DNA of 64,000 bases from Verrucomicrobiales bacterium (lineage in GTDB: Bacteria; Verrucomicrobiota; Verrucomicrobiia; Verrucomicrobiales; DEV007): contig JARGNI010000008.1 in NCBI GenBank assembly GCA_029213195.1, positions 27,425 to 91,424 on the forward strand, read 5' to 3'. The position numbers and the translations under genes were made by a program. Positions within the stretch are counted from its first letter, which is position 1. Each line of letters starts with the position of its first letter. The notes under the pieces were generated by a model. It worked only from the letters and a program-made list of their open reading frames with translations, did not search any database and had not been told where the DNA came from. This document shows, in pieces, positions 45,214 to 54,842 of this stretch.

Positions 45214-46712
45214 CAGCCCGCTACCGCAGGGAGAAGTCCATCGACACCGGGGCGAATGAACTGATTGAGGAGTTCCGGGACAAAGCCCACTGCGACGAGG
45301 GCCGCGAGAAGAAGAAGCAGGGGCAGGCGAGTCGACCACGAAAGGTCGGTGGGGATCTCCATTTTCGGAGCGACCGGTCCCATGAATAGATTCCGGTAGG
45401 CGCGGAGCATGTAGACGGCCGAGATGACGACTCCCCAGAGGGCAATGATCGTCGTCCACTGGATCCAACCGAGCTGGTCCCCCATCCCGGAGAAGGCTCC
45501 AAAGAAGACGGCGACTTCTGCCGCGAAGTTGGCGAACCCGGGAAGACCCGCCGCAGCGAATGCCGCGAAACCGAAGAGGAGACCCAGCTTGGGAAGCTTG
45601 CTCGCGATCCCGCCGAGTTCCTCGAACTTGACGGTGCCGAAGTGATCCCGCATCCATCCGCAGAGTGCGAAGAGCAGGGCGATGGAGACTCCGTGGGCAA
45701 ACATCAGGAGCACGGCGCCGGAAACCCCGATGCTGTTGGCGGCGACGATTCCAAGGAAGACGTAGCCCATGTGCATTACGCTCGAGTAGCCGAGCATGCG
45801 ATCGAGACTCTTCTGGGCGATCGTGACGAGCCCGAGATAGATGATGTTTCCGAGGAGAAGAATGAGGACGACGTTGGCGAGAGATTCTGCTCCCGCCGGG
45901 AGAATAGGGAGGGCGATCCGGATCAGCCCGTAGAGACCGAATTTCTTCAGTACTCCGGCGTGCAGCATTGCGACCGGTGTCGGTGCCTGCGAGTAGGCCG
46001 GAGCGGCCCAGCTGTGGAAAGGGAAGAGGGAAACGAGAATTCCGAATCCGATGAGGAGCAGGAGATAGATCCAGGTCTGGTCTCCGGCAGCGATTCCCGA
46101 TTCGGGATCTTCCGCGATGGCGATCAGCTCTGCGATCTGGAAGGTCGTTCCGCCCAGGCCGACGACAGCCATAATCAGGCCGACGAGGAGGATGAGGCTA
46201 CCGACTCCAAGATAGATCGTAATCGTCCATGCGGTTTTGACTCGGTCTTCTCCTTTTCCGAAAATCCCGATCATGAGGAAGGTCGGAATCAGGGCGAGCT
46301 CGTGGAAGGCGTAGAGGAAGAAAAGATCGGTCGAAAGAAAGGCCCCGATCGCGCCGCCACCGATGAGGAGGAGAGACGAGTAGTAGAGCTTGGAACTCCC
46401 CTTGATTTCGGATTCCTGCGGAGAAACGAGAACCGCCGCGACGAGCACGAGGGTCGAGAGGAGAAGGAGGACGAGGCTGATCCCGTCCACTCCGAAAGAA
46501 AGGCTCAGCGTGGGAAACCCATCCATGACCAGGAGAGGTCGGTCGGATCCCATCTGGAACATGCCTTCGACGTTGGATTCGAACTGGATCGCAGCGACGA
46601 GGCTGAGAATCAGGGTGATGACTGCTGCACCGAGGGCGGTGAAGCGAGCGGGCGCACCCAGACCGATCGCCAGGGCGGCGAGGATTGGGAGAAAGACGAT
46701 GATTTCGAGCAT
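45213..46712 (-). CDS. nuoM: NADH-quinone oxidoreductase subunit M
   Basis: A 499-aa antiporter-like subunit (ATG 46712; an in-frame GTG two codons upstream is possible). Features: FLYAFHELALIPTFLMIGIFG (TM5 Glu and neighbours), LFPFHSWAAPAYSQAPTPVAMLHAGVLKKFGLYG (channel Lys/His residues), and MLGYSSVMHMGYVFLG. It pumps protons in the membrane arm next to NuoL and NuoN. It follows nuoL closely (31 bp). Confidence 0.96.
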   Translation of the reverse strand: MLEIIVFLPILAALAIGLGAPARFTALGAAVITLILSLVAAIQFESNVEGMFQMGSDRPLLVMDGFPTLSLSFGVDGISLVLLLLSTLVLVAAVLVSPQESEIKGSSKLYYSSLLLIGGGAIGAFLSTDLFFLYAFHELALIPTFLMIGIFGKGEDRVKTAWTITIYLGVGSLILLVGLIMAVVGLGGTTFQIAELIAIAEDPESGIAAGDQTWIYLLLLIGFGILVSLFPFHSWAAPAYSQAPTPVAMLHAGVLKKFGLYGLIRIALPILPAGAESLANVVLILLLGNIIYLGLVTIAQKSLDRMLGYSSVMHMGYVFLGIVAANSIGVSGAVLLMFAHGVSIALLFALCGWMRDHFGTVKFEELGGIASKLPKLGLLFGFAAFAAAGLPGFANFAAEVAVFFGAFSGMGDQLGWIQWTTIIALWGVVISAVYMLRAYRNLFMGPVAPKMEIPTDLSWSTRLPLLLLLAALVAVGFVPELLNQFIRPGVDGLLPAVAG

Positions 46713-46743
46713 GCTCACAGGAATGACCGGGAAAAGGGTGAAT

Positions 46744-48558
46744 CTAGAGAATGAGATAGAAGATCAGGGCCAGCACGGCGACCCCGAAGAAGTAGGCGTA
46801 GGCCTGAACGTTTCCAACTTGGAAGACACGAAGGAATTGACCCGCTGCCATGGCGCTGAGCGCAGGAAAGCGGGCGACGATGGGATCGACGATGAAGCGA
46901 TCCGCGATGTCGAGGAAAGCAGCCACCGCATCCTGGAAGACGCGGACGAGGACAATGTAGAACTCATCGATCTTGAAACGATTCGCGAAGATCGGGATGT
47001 TGATGGGGTCGCTGTCCTTGCCCTTGTAGAAGAAGATCGCTCCGGCCACGCCGACGATGAGAGCGATGATGGAAAGGATCGCGGTGAGTCCAAAGTGCTC
47101 GACGAGGTGCCCGAAGCTTCCGTAGCCGTTGGCGAGGAGCAATCCCGAGATCGGCTTGTAGGCCGAGAAGATCGCCATGAACGCGAGAATCGCGAGCGGC
47201 ACCCACATGATCGGTCCGACCTCCTTGGCATGATCGGCGTTGTCGCTGCGATTCTTTCCAAAGAAAGCCACGATGACGAGTCTCGTCATGTAGAACGGAG
47301 TCAGGAAAGCGACGATGATCGCGAGGACGTAGGGGCCATGCATGCCTTCGTGAAGAGCTTCCTCGAGGATGAGCTCTTTACTCCAGAATCCACTGGTGAA
47401 GGGAACTGCGATGAGGGCAGCGGTTCCGAGAGCAAAGGTCCAGAAGGTGATCGGCATCTTCTTGCGAAGGCCTCCCATCTTCCAGATGTCCTGCTCGTGA
47501 TGGCAGGCATAGATCACGGCCCCGGATCCGAGGAATAGCAGGGCCTTGAAGAAAGCGTGGGTGTAGAGGTGAAACATCCCGGCATCCGAGCCCTCTGGTG
47601 TTCCGATTCCCTGTGCCATGACCATGTAACCGAGTTGGGACAGGGTCGAGTAGGCGAGAATGCGTTTGATGTCATTCTGCTGCAGGGCCATGAGCGCCGC
47701 GACAAGCGCGGTGACGGCCCCGATCCAGGCGATGACCTGGGCGGCCATCTCGGCGGCCTCGATCAGGAAGACGACTCGTGCCAGCATGAAGACACCGGCA
47801 GCGACCATGGTGGCCGCGTGAATGAGAGCCGATACCGGAGTGGGGCCTTCCATCGCGTCGGGAAGCCAGACGTGGAGAGGAAGTTGGGCGGATTTCCCGA
47901 TCGCTCCGCAAAAGACGAGGAGCACCGCGATGTTGAGCAGGGTCATGTTGAGGCCACCGCCGACCGCTTCCTTGATTTCCTCGAAGTAGATCGAACCCGT
48001 CAGAATCCAAACCATGAGGATTCCGATCATGAATCCAAAGTCACCAATCTTGTTGGTGAGAAAGGCTTTCTTCGCAGCATCGGCAGCGGATTCTTTGTGG
48101 AACCAGTGACCGATGAGGATGTAGGAGCTGACACCGACCAGCTCCCAAAAGATGAACATCATTACGAAGTTGTCGGCGAGGACGATCCCGGTCATCGAGA
48201 ACATGAAGAGGGAAAGGCCGGCAAAGTAGCGGGACTTCCCATTGTCGTCCTTCATGTAGGCGAGCGAGAAGAGATGCACGAGGAAGCCGATCGAGGTCAC
48301 GATCAGCATCATGCCCTTGCTGAGATGGTCGAGTTGGAACCCGATGTCGACACGGAAGGTTCCCAGTTCGATCCAGGGAAAGGCTTTCGCATCGCCTTCC
48401 GCTCCAGCCATCAAGGCGCAGCAGATCAGGGTGATGAGGGCCGAACCGGTGGAAACGAGAGAACTGAGGCCCGACCAGCGTTTCAGGCCAACGACGATCG
48501 AGACGGCCACGAAGAGCGGCAGCAGGAGAACAGTCCAGGCGAGGGTATTTACATCCAT
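46744..48558 (-). CDS. nuoL: NADH-quinone oxidoreductase subunit L
   Basis: A 604-aa distal membrane-arm subunit. Signatures: FWELVGVSSYILIGHWFHKESAADAAKKAFLTNKIGDFGF, LPLHVWLPDAMEGPTPVSALIHAATMVAAGVFMLAR (channel Lys, His), and FKALLFLGSGAVIYACHHEQDIWKMGGL. The long lateral helix at the C-terminus, which spans the membrane arm, is present. Size is normal (about 600-650 aa). It is 19 bp after nuoK. Confidence 0.97.
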   Translation of the reverse strand: MDVNTLAWTVLLLPLFVAVSIVVGLKRWSGLSSLVSTGSALITLICCALMAGAEGDAKAFPWIELGTFRVDIGFQLDHLSKGMMLIVTSIGFLVHLFSLAYMKDDNGKSRYFAGLSLFMFSMTGIVLADNFVMMFIFWELVGVSSYILIGHWFHKESAADAAKKAFLTNKIGDFGFMIGILMVWILTGSIYFEEIKEAVGGGLNMTLLNIAVLLVFCGAIGKSAQLPLHVWLPDAMEGPTPVSALIHAATMVAAGVFMLARVVFLIEAAEMAAQVIAWIGAVTALVAALMALQQNDIKRILAYSTLSQLGYMVMAQGIGTPEGSDAGMFHLYTHAFFKALLFLGSGAVIYACHHEQDIWKMGGLRKKMPITFWTFALGTAALIAVPFTSGFWSKELILEEALHEGMHGPYVLAIIVAFLTPFYMTRLVIVAFFGKNRSDNADHAKEVGPIMWVPLAILAFMAIFSAYKPISGLLLANGYGSFGHLVEHFGLTAILSIIALIVGVAGAIFFYKGKDSDPINIPIFANRFKIDEFYIVLVRVFQDAVAAFLDIADRFIVDPIVARFPALSAMAAGQFLRVFQVGNVQAYAYFFGVAVLALIFYLIL

Positions 48559-48577
48559 GAAACAGGCGGTCGAAAAA

Positions 48578-48904
48578 CTAGTATTTCATCGAGTTGATCT
48601 TCGTGACATCCGTCGTCTCACGAGAACGGAAGAGTGCCACGATGATGGCGAGTCCCACCGCAACCTCGGCTGCGGCAACGGTGATGATGAAAAAGAGCAA
48701 AACGTGACCCTCGTAGTTGGGCTGGCCATCCACGGGATTGAAGCGGGAGAAGGCGACCAAAGTGAGGTTGGCGGCCGCGAGCATAAGCTCGAGACACATG
48801 AAAATGACGATGAGATTTCGTCGCACGAGGACCCCAGCGAGTCCGATCGCAAACAGAATGCCGCTGACGAGCAGGAAGTGGTTGAGTGTGATGGCGGATT
48901 CCAT
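48578..48904 (-). CDS. nuoK: NADH-quinone oxidoreductase subunit K
   Basis: A 108-aa protein from ATG 48904 (a GTG three codons upstream is a second option). It has three membrane helices: [46 protein letters not shown] and [26 protein letters not shown]. Both conserved membrane glutamates (in CLELML and AAAEVA) are present. It is part of the proton path linking the quinone site to the antiporter subunits. Confidence 0.96.
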   Translation of the reverse strand: MESAITLNHFLLVSGILFAIGLAGVLVRRNLIVIFMCLELMLAAANLTLVAFSRFNPVDGQPNYEGHVLLFFIITVAAAEVAVGLAIIVALFRSRETTDVTKINSMKY

Positions 48905-48928
48905 GGAGGTCACAAAACAAATAGCAGT

Positions 48929-49438
48929 CTATCGCAGTTCCTTCTTACTCAGGACAATGACACCGACCGTGGCCACGAGGAGAAGGACGCCGACGATCTG
49001 AATGGGGAACCAGTATTGGCTGAAGAGCATTTCACCGATGCGGTGCACGTCGGAGGAGCCGGGCCCACTGACCTCAGCCAGCTTGGGCAGGGGCTTGGCT
49101 CCGATTTCGCTTCGCTTGAGAATGACGCTCACGAGCAGCGTGAAAGCGATCGCGACACCAAAAGAAGAGGTAATTCCGATGATGGGGAAACGCCTTTTTT
49201 CTTCTTCTTCCACATCGAGAAGCATGATGATGAAAACGAAAAGCACCATGATCGCTCCTGCGTAGACCAGGATCTGGAGAATACCGACGAGATAGGCATC
49301 GAGCTGGATGAAAAGAGCAGCCAGTCCCAGGAACGAAACAATCATCGCAAAGGCTGCGGAGACCGGATTCCGGTTCACGACCACGCCAATTCCGCCGATC
49401 AAGGCAAGGGCAGCGAAGATGTAGAAAAGAAATGTCAT
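48929..49438 (-). CDS. nuoJ: NADH-quinone oxidoreductase subunit J
   Basis: A 169-aa protein with five membrane helices. The conserved stretch GLAALFIQLDAYLVGILQILVYAGAIMVLFVFIIML, with the pi-bulge Tyr in VYAGAIMVLFVF, is diagnostic. Later parts diverge, as is usual for NuoJ. It is next to nuoK (24 bp). The 110-bp gap upstream to nuoI contains a hairpin and an inverted repeat. Confidence 0.95.
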   Translation of the reverse strand: MTFLFYIFAALALIGGIGVVVNRNPVSAAFAMIVSFLGLAALFIQLDAYLVGILQILVYAGAIMVLFVFIIMLLDVEEEEKRRFPIIGITSSFGVAIAFTLLVSVILKRSEIGAKPLPKLAEVSGPGSSDVHRIGEMLFSQYWFPIQIVGVLLLVATVGVIVLSKKELR

Positions 49439-49454
49439 GGGTTCAGAGATCTTT

Positions 49455-49548
49455 GATCTTGGATTTTGGGATTCTCAGGAAGGGATACTCAATAGCTGGC
49501 CAATATCAAAAATCTAAAATCCAATATCCTCCGAGGCGGCTTGCCGCC
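49455..49548. repeat. Hairpin and AT-rich inverted repeat between nuoI and nuoJ
   Basis: Directly after the nuoI stop lies GGCGGC-TT-GCCGCC (49535-49548). Beyond it ATCTTGGATTTTGGGATT on the plus strand (from about 49456) is repeated in inverse and imperfect form around 49510-49528 (CTAAAATCCAATAT). The structure fills the only large gap inside this otherwise compact operon. Confidence 0.6.
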
Positions 49549-50079
49549 CTACTTCAGCTCGTTCCACTTGTTGACGAGACCGACGCGGACGCCACCGATC
49601 TCGTAGAGTTTCTCTTTGTCGTGCACCATTTCCTCGCGGCTGGTGCCGGTGATCGCGTAGTCCTTGCGGAGAAAGATGGCCTGCTCCGGGCAGACTTCTT
49701 CGCAGAGTCCGCAATAAATACAGCGGATCATGTCGATGTCGAACGCTTTGGGGCGCTTCTCCACCTTGGCCCACTGATCATCACTGGGGATCTCTTCAGG
49801 CTTGATCGTGATCGCGCGTGGCGGACAGATAAATTCGCAGAGCTGGCAGGCGACGCAGCGCTCGCGGTCCTGTTCGTCGGTCACGAGCGCAGGAGCCCCG
49901 CGGTAGTGCTCGGGAAGATGTTCATCCCATTTCTCTTCGGGATACTGCATCGTGACCTTCTTTTTTCCGGACACGATTTTGAAGAAGTGACCGAGGGTCA
50001 CCCGCATACCTTTTGCGATTGCGGGAAGGTAGAGTTGTTCCCACAATTTGAGTTTGGGACGTTTAACGACGATTGCCAT
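49549..50079 (-). CDS. nuoI: NADH-quinone oxidoreductase subunit I
   Basis: A 176-aa ferredoxin-like subunit with two [4Fe-4S] motifs, CVACQLCEFICPP and CIYCGLCEEVCPE (clusters N6a and N6b). It has the usual LYLPAIAKGMRVTLGHFF amphipathic N-terminal helix that lies on the membrane. It passes electrons from NuoG to NuoB. Length is normal. nuoH precedes it by 27 bp. Confidence 0.97.
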   Translation of the reverse strand: MAIVVKRPKLKLWEQLYLPAIAKGMRVTLGHFFKIVSGKKKVTMQYPEEKWDEHLPEHYRGAPALVTDEQDRERCVACQLCEFICPPRAITIKPEEIPSDDQWAKVEKRPKAFDIDMIRCIYCGLCEEVCPEQAIFLRKDYAITGTSREEMVHDKEKLYEIGGVRVGLVNKWNELK

Positions 50080-50106
50080 GAGTAAGGGGAGGAGGAGGTT
50101 CAGGAT

Positions 50107-51186
50107 TTAGCTCAGCCACCAGAGGAGGAGAGCGGTCAGCACCACGTTAAACAAAGCGATTTCAAAGAAGAAGACCCAGCCGAGTCGCATGAGCTGGTCA
50201 TAGCGGAAGCGGGGAAGGGTCCAGCGGATCACGATAAAGAAAAGGATGAGGCCAATGACCTTGGCGAAGAAGGTGCCGATGTGGATCAGGCCATGCCACC
50301 AGGGGACGGCGGCCTCGGTGCTCTCGGGAGTCAGCCAACCGAAGGGGAGGCTCCAGCCACCGAGGAAAAGAGTCACGGCAAGTCCGGAGCCGATGATCAT
50401 CGCGGCGTATTCTCCGAGGAAGAAGAGCGCGAACTTCATCGAGCTGTATTCGGTGTGATAACCGGCGACAAGCTCGGTTTCACACTCGGGAAGGTCGAAA
50501 GGAAGGCGGTTCGTCTCGGCGAACATCGAGGTCATGAAGATGATGAAGGACACGAAAACCGGCACGGCCAGAATCCAGCCTTTCGCGCTGAGACCTTCGC
50601 CCCAGAGAGGGAGAAGCGCCCATCCGTTTTCGGCCTGGTATTGGACAATGCTGCCGAGATTCAGCTCCCCGTAGATCATGAGGAGCGGCACGATGGAGAG
50701 ACCCAGTGAAATCTCGTAGGAGATCATCTGACTCGTCGAGCGAACGCCTCCGAGGAAGGGATACTTGGAATTCGAAGCCCAACCCGCAAGGACGATGCCG
50801 TAGACCGAAAGAGAAGCCACGGCGAAGACGAAGAGTGGACCGACATCGAGATCGGCGATGACCATCTTCTCTCCGAAAAGCTTGCTGCCGAAGGGGAGTA
50901 CCGCGCAGGTCATCAGGGCCGGGACCATGACCAGTGCGGGGGCGAGCCAGAAGTAGCCTTTGCGGACATGGTTTGGAGTGAAGTCCTCCTTGAGGAGGAA
51001 CTTGATTCCATCGGCGACGGCCTGGAGCAGGCCGAAGGGTCCGACTCGGTTGGGTCCGACTCGATCCTGGATCGCGGCACTGACGCGACGTTCGGCCCAT
51101 ACGGACATGGCGACCAAAGGAAGTGTCGTGAGAAACACGAACACGATGATCTTGATCGTTGCTGCAATGATGATTTGCCACTCCAT
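50107..51186 (-). CDS. nuoH: NADH-quinone oxidoreductase subunit H
   Basis: A 359-aa subunit with eight membrane helices. Conserved parts: WAERRVSAAIQDRVGPNRVGPFGLLQAVADGIKFLLKE, GWASNSKYPFLGGVRSTSQMISYEISLG, FAETNRLPFDLPECETELVAGYHTEYSSMKFALFFLGEY. It carries the quinone-binding entry and the E-channel charged residues (the Glu/Asp series in these blocks). It lies 11 bp after nuoG. Confidence 0.97.
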   Translation of the reverse strand: MEWQIIIAATIKIIVFVFLTTLPLVAMSVWAERRVSAAIQDRVGPNRVGPFGLLQAVADGIKFLLKEDFTPNHVRKGYFWLAPALVMVPALMTCAVLPFGSKLFGEKMVIADLDVGPLFVFAVASLSVYGIVLAGWASNSKYPFLGGVRSTSQMISYEISLGLSIVPLLMIYGELNLGSIVQYQAENGWALLPLWGEGLSAKGWILAVPVFVSFIIFMTSMFAETNRLPFDLPECETELVAGYHTEYSSMKFALFFLGEYAAMIIGSGLAVTLFLGGWSLPFGWLTPESTEAAVPWWHGLIHIGTFFAKVIGLILFFIVIRWTLPRFRYDQLMRLGWVFFFEIALFNVVLTALLLWWLS

Positions 51187-51197
51187 GTTCAGAAAAG

Positions 51198-52910
51198 TCA
51201 GCCGACGATAAGGCCTTTAGCGATGCGCTCTTTTTCGCGCTCGAGAAGGGGGATGGTTTCTCCGGTTTCGATCAGGGGGATTCCCAGATCACCGATACGA
51301 CCCCAGGTGAGGCCTTCGAATTCAGAAACTTCCGCAGCGAGCTGCTGGAAGAGGTCATTGACCGAGTAGATGCCGTTGCCACCGCCCGTGGCCTGGATGA
51401 GATCGCGAACGATTTCCCAGGGTTCGAGGGTCAGGCCTGGACCGTCGACCGCCTTGTTGAGGCGCTGAAGACGACCCGTGATGTTGAGCATGGTTCCCGA
51501 TTTCTCGGCCCAGGCCGCGCCGGGAAGAACGACATCGGCGAGATCGGCGGTCGGATTCGCGAGCGGATAGCTCACGAGGAGGAAATCGAGTTTTTTGAGC
51601 GTGTCGGCACTGAAGCCGGCGTCTTCGATGAGGTTTTCCTGGAGGCTGATGACCGCCTTGATCCGGCCCTGCTCGATGCCTTCCTGGATCGCAGAAAGCT
51701 GTGAGCCGGGATCGTCGAGACCGAGAACCGTCTTCACGCCGAGTGTGTTCGGGTTGCGGTCGGCAGAGATCAGGTAGCCGTCGGCTTCCCCCGTGCGGGG
51801 CACGGTATCGACGTGGCCTGCCTCGAGATGTTTCACAAAGCGATTGGTGATGAGCAACTCTTCATTGGTCATCCGAGCGGAGGCAATCACTGCGATTTCA
51901 GAACCTTCGAGACCAGCCAGCTTGTCTGCCGTGGTCGCGAGGGCTTCCTGCCAGGAGGCGGAGCGATGCTGATCGCCATCCTTGACGAGCGGTTCGGTGA
52001 GGCGGGCCTCGCTCTCGATCCAGTGGAAATTGAGACGGTGCGAGTCAGGCATCCAGTCGGAGTTCACATCGTTGTTCTGACGAGGCGTGATCCGATAGAT
52101 CTTGTCTTCGCGACTGTAGACCGTGATATTCGCACCAGTTGCGCAATTGGTGTCGATCGTCTTGACCTCTTTCATGAACCAGACTCGCATCTGGAATCGG
52201 AAGTCGTTGGAAGTCAACGCTCCCACCGGACAGATGTCGACGGTGTTGAGAGAGTAGTTGTTCGCCAGTTCCTTCCCGGGATAGACCGTGAGAACCGTGT
52301 GGCTGCCTCGATCGGTGAACCCGAGAACGGGATCGTCCGCGATCTCGTCGGTGAAGCGAATACAGCGGCTGCACATGATGCAACGCTCGTCGTCGAGACG
52401 GATCCGAGGACCGACATCGACGTTTTTCGGCTTCTTCACTTTCTGTTCACGGAAGCGGGACTCGCCGTTTCCGTGTTCGACGCTGAATTCCTGGAGAGAA
52501 CACTCACCGGCCTGGTCACAGATGGGGCAATCGAGAGGGTGGTTCGCAAGGAGGAGTTCCATGACTCCTTTGCGACACTCTTCGGTCATCTCGCTCTCGG
52601 TGCGGATTCCCATGTTCGGGGCAATCGTGTTCGCACAGGCGATCGCAGGGCGGGGAATCCAGGAAATGGGAAGATGGCCATCCTCGTCCGGCTCGGGTGG
52701 ATCGTCACCGGGGCGTGGCCGTGGTGGCATCCCCATCTCGACGAGACACATCCGGCAGTTGCCGGGGGAGGTCAGCTTGGGATGGTAGCAGTAATGGGGC
52801 ACTTCGACGCCGACCTGGCGGCAGGCTTCGATCATGCGTGTCCCCTTGGGGAAGGAATGCCATTCCCCATTGATCTGGACGTCGATTAAATCTGGTTTTT
52901 CTTCGCTCAT
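51198..52910 (-). CDS. nuoG: NADH-quinone oxidoreductase subunit G (short form)
   Basis: A 570-aa protein, shorter than the typical 680-900. The N-terminal cluster domain is complete: [2Fe-2S] ligands in HYCYHPKLTSPGNCRMCLVE, the His-liganded cluster in ANHPLDCPICDQAGECSLQ, and CIMCSRCIRFTDE plus CPVGALTS. The following molybdopterin-oxidoreductase-like domain is reduced (VVLPGAAWAEKSGTMLNITGRLQRLNKAV is kept). It passes electrons from NuoF/E toward NuoI. The start overlaps the nuoF stop by 4 bp (ATGA), indicating translational coupling. Confidence 0.95.
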   Translation of the reverse strand: MSEEKPDLIDVQINGEWHSFPKGTRMIEACRQVGVEVPHYCYHPKLTSPGNCRMCLVEMGMPPRPRPGDDPPEPDEDGHLPISWIPRPAIACANTIAPNMGIRTESEMTEECRKGVMELLLANHPLDCPICDQAGECSLQEFSVEHGNGESRFREQKVKKPKNVDVGPRIRLDDERCIMCSRCIRFTDEIADDPVLGFTDRGSHTVLTVYPGKELANNYSLNTVDICPVGALTSNDFRFQMRVWFMKEVKTIDTNCATGANITVYSREDKIYRITPRQNNDVNSDWMPDSHRLNFHWIESEARLTEPLVKDGDQHRSASWQEALATTADKLAGLEGSEIAVIASARMTNEELLITNRFVKHLEAGHVDTVPRTGEADGYLISADRNPNTLGVKTVLGLDDPGSQLSAIQEGIEQGRIKAVISLQENLIEDAGFSADTLKKLDFLLVSYPLANPTADLADVVLPGAAWAEKSGTMLNITGRLQRLNKAVDGPGLTLEPWEIVRDLIQATGGGNGIYSVNDLFQQLAAEVSEFEGLTWGRIGDLGIPLIETGETIPLLEREKERIAKGLIVG

Positions 52911-54304
52911 CCCAAATTGGCAGCCGCCGTGATTGCTTCGGCGTTGAGAAAGTCATCCTCTAGCTCAGGATCGGTGTCCGCGACAAGTTCATCGCGAAAT
53001 TTTTCCACAAAACTTTCGGTCGGCCACGAGGCCGCTTCGCCGAAAGCGCAAATGGTGCGGCCGTCGATGTTCCGAGCCACTCCGTCGAGGGTGTCGATGT
53101 CGGAAGGCGAGGCTTTGCCCGCAACGACTCGATCGGTGATCTTTTTCATCCAGAGCGAACCTTCCCGACAGGGGGTGCACTGTCCGCAGGACTCGTGAGC
53201 GTAGAAATTGTTGATGTTGTTCAGCACCCAACTGATCGAGCGACTGTCGTCGATGACGATGACACCGCCGGAACCGGCCATCGACCCGCAGGCGGCGAGG
53301 GTATCGAAATCCATCGGGATATCCCAGATCGTCAGCTCTCGAGCATCGTCTCCCTTTCCAACCGAGAAAACTTCATCGGCTCGGAGAACTTTCGCGGAGG
53401 AACCTCCGGGAATGACAGCCTTGAGCTCGCGTCCTTCCTTGAGGCCGCCGCACATATCGTTGATCAACTCGCCCATGGTCACCTTGCCGACTTCGACTTC
53501 GAAGTAGCCGGGTTTCTGGACGTCTCCGCTGACGCAGAGGATTCGGGTGCCGGTGTTGTTCGGAGTTCCCGTCTCGGACCACTTTTCTCCTCCGACTTCA
53601 AGGATGTGTTTCACGTGGCAAAGGGTTTCCACGTTGTTCACGATCGTGGGGCAGAGGTAAAGCCCCATTGCCGCCGGGAAATAGGGAGGCTTGATTCGCG
53701 GGTAAGGGCGTTTTCCTTCGAGAGACTCGATCAAACCGGTTTCTTCCCCACAGATGTAGGCTCCGGCTCCCCGGTGAACATAGATCTCAAGATCAAACCC
53801 GCTTCCCTGGATGTCCTTGCCAAGGTAGCCTTTTTCGTGGGCTTCTGCGATCGCCTTCTCAAGGATCTCGGCGCCCTCAGGAAACTCTTCCCGGATATAA
53901 ATGTAGGCAAGATGGGCACCCGTGGCGAAACAAGAGATCGCCATCCCTTCGATCAGCTGATGTGGATCCTGGTGGATGATGTAACGATCCTTGAAAGTGC
54001 CTGGCTCGGACTCGTCCGCGTTGCAGATCAGGTAGACCGGTTTCTCGTTGTTCGGCGGGAGAAATCCCCACTTCACTCCAGCTGGGAATCCTGCCCCGCC
54101 GCGGCCTCGAAGACCGGCTTTCTTCACCTCGTCGGTGATGGCCGAAGGCTCCATGCCGAAAGCCTTCTTGAGTTGCTCGTAACCTCCCTCGCTCTCATAC
54201 GTCGCGATCGACGTATCCCAACCTTCGCGGTCCACGTTTTTAAAGACCACGCGATGCTCTTTCGGATGCGGTTCCTTTCCACTTCGATATGATATCGCGC
54301 TCAT
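52907..54304 (-). CDS. nuoF: NADH-quinone oxidoreductase subunit F
   Basis: A 465-aa flavoprotein. The FMN/NADH site is RGRGGAGFPAGVKWGF with ICNADESEPGTFKDR. The [4Fe-4S] cluster N3 ligands are ESCGQCTPCREG and, further on, TICAFGEA. GAGAYICGEETGLIESLEG is also conserved. It oxidises NADH and passes electrons to NuoE and NuoG. It ends in a 4-bp overlap with nuoG and begins 4 bp after nuoE. Confidence 0.97.
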   Translation of the reverse strand: MSAISYRSGKEPHPKEHRVVFKNVDREGWDTSIATYESEGGYEQLKKAFGMEPSAITDEVKKAGLRGRGGAGFPAGVKWGFLPPNNEKPVYLICNADESEPGTFKDRYIIHQDPHQLIEGMAISCFATGAHLAYIYIREEFPEGAEILEKAIAEAHEKGYLGKDIQGSGFDLEIYVHRGAGAYICGEETGLIESLEGKRPYPRIKPPYFPAAMGLYLCPTIVNNVETLCHVKHILEVGGEKWSETGTPNNTGTRILCVSGDVQKPGYFEVEVGKVTMGELINDMCGGLKEGRELKAVIPGGSSAKVLRADEVFSVGKGDDARELTIWDIPMDFDTLAACGSMAGSGGVIVIDDSRSISWVLNNINNFYAHESCGQCTPCREGSLWMKKITDRVVAGKASPSDIDTLDGVARNIDGRTICAFGEAASWPTESFVEKFRDELVADTDPELEDDFLNAEAITAAANLG

Positions 54305-54307
54305 AAA

Positions 54308-54802
54308 TTACTTGTACTGCTTGAGAAGCCCTTCGACGTTCTTGACCTCTTCATGAAAATCGTCTCCGACGAGACAAACCGGTCCGGTCCCGCAGCTGGC
54401 GAGACACTCGGCAAATTCGATGCTGAACTTTCCATCCTTGCTCACGGCGATGGGATCGTGATGGGTTACCCCCGATCGATCGATGTCGGCCTTTTCGCAG
54501 ATCTCTTCCATCAATTCGTAGCTGCCTGCCATGGCACAACTGAGGGTACGGCAGACGCGGATGTGATATTTCCCGGGCGCTGACTGGCGGAATCCGGGGT
54601 AGAACGTGACAACCTCGAGGACCTTGATCGGCTCCAGGTCGAGCTTGGCCGCAGTCCATTCGATCGCTTCTTCTTCAATGAAGCCGAAGTGATGCTGGAG
54701 GGCGTGGAGCACGGGAAGAACGGCGGAGCGTTTGCTCACCGGATAGTGAGTGACGCGCTCGTCGATCTCCTTTTCCAGTTCGGTTGGGACTTTGAAAGAC
54801 AT
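54308..54802 (-). CDS. nuoE: NADH-quinone oxidoreductase subunit E
   Basis: A 164-aa thioredoxin-like protein (ATG 54802, MSFKVPTELEK). The ligands of its [2Fe-2S] cluster are in VCRTLSCAM and ECLASCGTGPVC. Other markers are PVLHALQHHFGFIEEEAI and EVVTFYPGFRQSAPGKYHI. It is the peripheral partner of NuoF. A small non-nuo gene (54843-55226) separates it from nuoD by about 460 bp in total, where nuoD and nuoE are usually contiguous. Confidence 0.96.
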   Translation of the reverse strand: MSFKVPTELEKEIDERVTHYPVSKRSAVLPVLHALQHHFGFIEEEAIEWTAAKLDLEPIKVLEVVTFYPGFRQSAPGKYHIRVCRTLSCAMAGSYELMEEICEKADIDRSGVTHHDPIAVSKDGKFSIEFAECLASCGTGPVCLVGDDFHEEVKNVEGLLKQYK

Positions 54803-54842
54803 GGTGTGAGTTGCCGCAAAGAGGCGCAAAAGGCTCAAAAAT

